The position numbers and the translations under genes are program-made. Shown here piece after piece: positions 4,499-6,981 of a stretch of 6,981 nucleotides of DNA. The notes beneath the pieces were generated by a model. It had not been told where the DNA came from and made no database searches. It saw only the letters and a program-made list of their open reading frames with translations. The DNA comes from Candidatus Omnitrophota bacterium. Lineage in GTDB: Bacteria > Omnitrophota > Gorgyraeia > 1-14-0-20-64-10. The stretch covers positions 1 through 6,981 of the forward strand of contig JAHFFF010000034.1 in the NCBI GenBank assembly GCA_023248095.1, given 5' to 3'. How positions within the stretch are numbered: position 1 is the first letter of the stretch; every line of letters starts with the position of its first letter.

Positions 4499-6187
4499 GT
4501 GTTGACGGCAGCGCAGAAAACCCGCGTAGCGCTGGCGATCATGGGATTCCTCATGATCGCGGCAGCCTTGTGGGCACGCCTCCTGTGGCTCCAAGTCATC
4601 CAGCCGGATCACTGGGTCTCCATCGCCCGCCGCCAGCATGTGCAGGTCCTCGAGTTGCCGGCGGTTCGGGGATCCATCCTGGACCGCAACCTACGGCCCC
4701 TTGCGGTCTCCCTGCGTTTGACGTCGGTCTTCGCAGATCCGCGCCACATCAAGAATCCCGTTCTTACGGCCCATCAGCTTGCCCCCCTCCTGGGGCGGCC
4801 TGAGTCCCACTTAAAGCTGCAGCTTTCCCGAAAAGAACGGGGTTTTGTCTGGTTGGCGCGTCGGATCCCCAACCAGGCGGCGTCCCGGGTTCGGGCGATG
4901 GATCTACCCGGTGTGCACCTGGTCATGGAATCTCAGCGGTTCTATCCCCATGGATATCTGGCCAGTCATGTCCTTGGATTTTCCGGACTGGACATGCAAG
5001 GACTGGAAGGGTTGGAGATGGTCTATGATCGGGTGCTCAAGGGGGAGCCGGGGTGGAGATGGCTTGCCCGGGATGCTCGCCGGCGCGGCGTCGGGGCTTG
5101 GGACGCGGGAACGGTTGCGCCGCGCGATGGGCTGGAATTGGTCCTCACCCTCGACACCACGATTCAGTACATTGCCGAGAAGGCCTTGGATCAGGCCTAT
5201 CGTCAGTCCCATGCCAAGGCTGCTTCCATTGTGGTGGCTGATCCGAGGACCGGAGAAATCCTTGCGCTGGCCAATCGTCCTTCCTTCGATCCGAATCAGT
5301 TTTCCCAAGCGGATCCTCAAGATCGCCGTGACCGGGCGGTGACCGATACCTTCGAGCCCGGTTCAGTTTTTAAGATTGTCACGGCTGCTGTGGCGCTCGG
5401 CACACGGGCTGTCCGGCCGGAGGACACCTTCTTTTGTGAGAACGGGAGCTATCAAGTCGCTGGACGCGTGCTGCATGACCATCAGCCGCATGGGACCCTG
5501 ACGTTTCGACAGGTGATCACCCAGTCCAGCAACATCGGAGTGGCGAAGGTGGCCGCTCGTCTAGGCCCCGAGCCATTGTACCGAGGGATCCGTGCGTTCG
5601 GGTTCGGTGATCCGACAGGTGTGGAGTTGCCAGGTGAAGCGGCGGTCACGGTCAAGCCTCCCAGCCAGTGGTCCCGACCTTCCATGACCACCATTCCGAT
5701 GGGGCATGAGGTCGCTGTCAATGCGCTTCAGCTGACGCAGTTGATTTCGACGGTGGCCAACGGCGGGATGCTGGTCAGGCCCTGGATCGTCAGGGAGATC
5801 CGGGATCCCTCTTCCGGTGCCGTGGTGAAGTCCTTTGGCCCGAAGGTGGTGCGGCGGGTGGTAACGCCCGAGGTGGACCGGCAGCTTCAGGATTTCTTGA
5901 CCGGTGTGGTTCAGGAAGGTACCGGCAAGCTGGCGCAGGTGGAGGGTTTTCAGGCGGCTGGGAAAACCGGTACGGCGCAAAAATTGGAACCCAACGGTCA
6001 GTATTCCCATACCCGGTTCGTCGCTTCCTTTATCGGTTTCATCCCCGTGGAACAGGCACACCTGAGCATCGTCGTGGTGGTGGATGAGCCGAGGTTCCCT
6101 TACTATGGAGGTGTGGTGTCAGCCCCTGTCTTCAAGAGGGTTGCAACCGAGACCCTTGCTTATTTGGGTTACAACCATGGGGACTAA
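4499..6187 (+). CDS. ftsI: Peptidoglycan transpeptidase FtsI (PBP2B/PBP3 type)
   Basis: A class B penicillin-binding protein of 562 residues, the septal transpeptidase that cross-links peptidoglycan together with FtsW. It has a short cytoplasmic N-terminus, one membrane helix (about 10-30, VALAIMGFLMIAAALWARLL), then the PBP dimer domain with RGSILDRN (57-64) and FYPHGYLASHVLGF (148-161). The transpeptidase domain follows: the SxxK motif with the acyl-acceptor Ser289 and Lys292 (EPGSVFK), the SxN motif Ser343-Ser344-Asn345 (QSSNIGVAK), and the KTGT motif at 489-492 (AAGKTGTAQ). The full catalytic set is present, so the enzyme should be active. No PASTA repeat is seen at the C-terminus. The start is GTG4499; an in-frame stop at 4484 and the membrane helix at residue 10 leave GTG4499 or TTG4502 as the choices. 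The Shine-Dalgarno sequence is poor. The 3' end overlaps murE by 11 nt. Confidence 0.95.
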   Translation: MLTAAQKTRVALAIMGFLMIAAALWARLLWLQVIQPDHWVSIARRQHVQVLELPAVRGSILDRNLRPLAVSLRLTSVFADPRHIKNPVLTAHQLAPLLGRPESHLKLQLSRKERGFVWLARRIPNQAASRVRAMDLPGVHLVMESQRFYPHGYLASHVLGFSGLDMQGLEGLEMVYDRVLKGEPGWRWLARDARRRGVGAWDAGTVAPRDGLELVLTLDTTIQYIAEKALDQAYRQSHAKAASIVVADPRTGEILALANRPSFDPNQFSQADPQDRRDRAVTDTFEPGSVFKIVTAAVALGTRAVRPEDTFFCENGSYQVAGRVLHDHQPHGTLTFRQVITQSSNIGVAKVAARLGPEPLYRGIRAFGFGDPTGVELPGEAAVTVKPPSQWSRPSMTTIPMGHEVAVNALQLTQLISTVANGGMLVRPWIVREIRDPSSGAVVKSFGPKVVRRVVTPEVDRQLQDFLTGVVQEGTGKLAQVEGFQAAGKTGTAQKLEPNGQYSHTRFVASFIGFIPVEQAHLSIVVVVDEPRFPYYGGVVSAPVFKRVATETLAYLGYNHGD

Positions 6188-6981
6188 GCGCTGGCGGCTT
6201 GCGGAGTTGTTGGAGGCGGCCAGCGTCCGCGTGAATGGCCGCATTCCCGAGGTGACCGTTTCTCAGGTGACCGACGATTCCCGCACGGTTGAGGAGGGAG
6301 CAATCTTTGTCGCCGTCCGGGGGATGGGAGCCGATGGCCACCGCTTTATGCCGCAGGCGATCCAGCGCGGGGCGAAGGTGGTGCTGATGGAAGAGGATCT
6401 GCCGGTTCCCGACTCGGTCGTTAAACTCCGCGTGGCCTCCACCCGCTCGATCCTGGGACCGCTGGCGCATGCGTTTCATGGCGTCAGCTCCCATCGGATA
6501 AAGATCACGGGGGTCACCGGTACCAAGGGAAAGACGACGGTGACATGGCTCATCCATCATCTCTTGGAGAGCGCCGCTGTTTCCTGCGGGCTGATTGGAA
6601 CCGTCTGCTATCGCCTTGGTCGGGAAGAGCGTCCTTCCGATAACACGACCCCGGGGGCTGTGCAGCTGCAGGTCTTTCTGGAGCAGATGGAGGCTCGAGG
6701 TCTTCAGGCATGTGCCATGGAGGTTTCGTCGCATGCCCTGGACCAGAATCGGACCGATGGGATCCGATGGGCCTGTGGGGTCTTCACCAACTTTGCTCCC
6801 GAGCACCTGGACTATCATCAGACGCTGGAACGCTATCTGGAGGCGAAGCTTCGCCTTTTCCAATCCCTTCCGAACGAGGCGACGGCGGTGATCAACCGGG
6901 ATGATCCGGCCTGGGAGCGGGTGCAGCAGGCGACATCCGCCCGCGTGCTGACGTACGGTTTGCGGGAGGGGGCCAATCTGA
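6177..6981 (+). CDS. murE: UDP-MurNAc-tripeptide synthetase MurE, N-terminal part (runs off window)
   Basis: The first 268 codons of MurE, the cytoplasmic ATP-dependent ligase that adds the third amino acid (usually meso-diaminopimelate in Gram-negatives) to UDP-MurNAc-L-Ala-D-Glu. The N-terminal domain has DDSRTVEEGAIFVAVRG (33-49) and DGHRFMPQAIQRGA (53-66), the UDP-sugar-binding part. The ATP-binding P-loop is TGVTGTKGKTT (111-121). DNTTP (155-159), MEVSSHAL (181-188) and FTNFAPEHLDYH (203-214) follow, then YLEAKLRLF with Lys224 at the position that is carbamylated in Mur ligases, and NRDD (240-243). The family usually has TNL(S/T)(R/Q)DHLDYH, so APEH is a modest variation. The ATG at 6177 overlaps the ftsI stop by 11 nt. 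The motif that separates diaminopimelate from lysine enzymes (DNPR) lies beyond the window end, so the substrate cannot be settled here. Confidence 0.95.
   Translation, partial: MGTKRWRLAELLEAASVRVNGRIPEVTVSQVTDDSRTVEEGAIFVAVRGMGADGHRFMPQAIQRGAKVVLMEEDLPVPDSVVKLRVASTRSILGPLAHAFHGVSSHRIKITGVTGTKGKTTVTWLIHHLLESAAVSCGLIGTVCYRLGREERPSDNTTPGAVQLQVFLEQMEARGLQACAMEVSSHALDQNRTDGIRWACGVFTNFAPEHLDYHQTLERYLEAKLRLFQSLPNEATAVINRDDPAWERVQQATSARVLTYGLREGANL

Noticed and set aside
6132..6863. 243-codon open frame on the minus strand
   Set aside because: It is antisense to murE, whose motifs are unmistakable; long antisense frames are expected in GC-rich coding DNA.

Overview
The window is about 7 kb of GC-rich (roughly 58-60% by eye) chromosome from a Gram-negative, diderm bacterium. 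It carries a class A RNase P RNA, an outer-membrane beta-barrel protein, a lipoprotein and the start of a division and cell wall (dcw) cluster. This mix, with DUF3187 beside a small CsgG-like lipoprotein, would fit Nitrospirota (a Nitrospira-like organism) or a related lineage. That placement is inference; nothing in the sequence proves it.

Layout, all on the + strand. Positions 1-174 are the 3' end of an RNase HI-family gene, with a perfect TATAAT box over its stop codon. Positions 181-540 are rnpB. A near-consensus promoter (561-589) then drives a two-gene envelope operon: a DUF3187 outer-membrane protein (598-1653) that may be translated from a leaderless mRNA, and a small lipoprotein with a TTG start (1685-2188). 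Positions 2189-2549 hold no gene, but contain a sigma70-type promoter (2308-2336), three 10-bp-spaced repeats that look like MraZ binding boxes (2347-2372), a strongly structured leader RNA (2378-2484) and a second long hairpin (2494-2529) just before the mraZ ribosome binding site.

The dcw cluster follows: mraZ (2550-2987), a small unrecognised gene (2932-3156), rsmH (probably 3153-4034), ftsL (4031-4432), ftsI/pbp2B (4499-6187) and the first 268 codons of murE (6177-6981, running off the window). Four junctions overlap (mraZ/small gene, small gene/rsmH, rsmH/ftsL, ftsI/murE), which points to one transcript with translational coupling. MraZ probably represses its own operon at the repeats. 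RsmH methylates 16S rRNA. FtsL and FtsI belong to the divisome, where FtsI cross-links septal peptidoglycan, and MurE adds the third stem-peptide residue to the precursor.

The two least explained items are the folded RNA leader upstream of mraZ and the 74-codon gene wedged between mraZ and rsmH.
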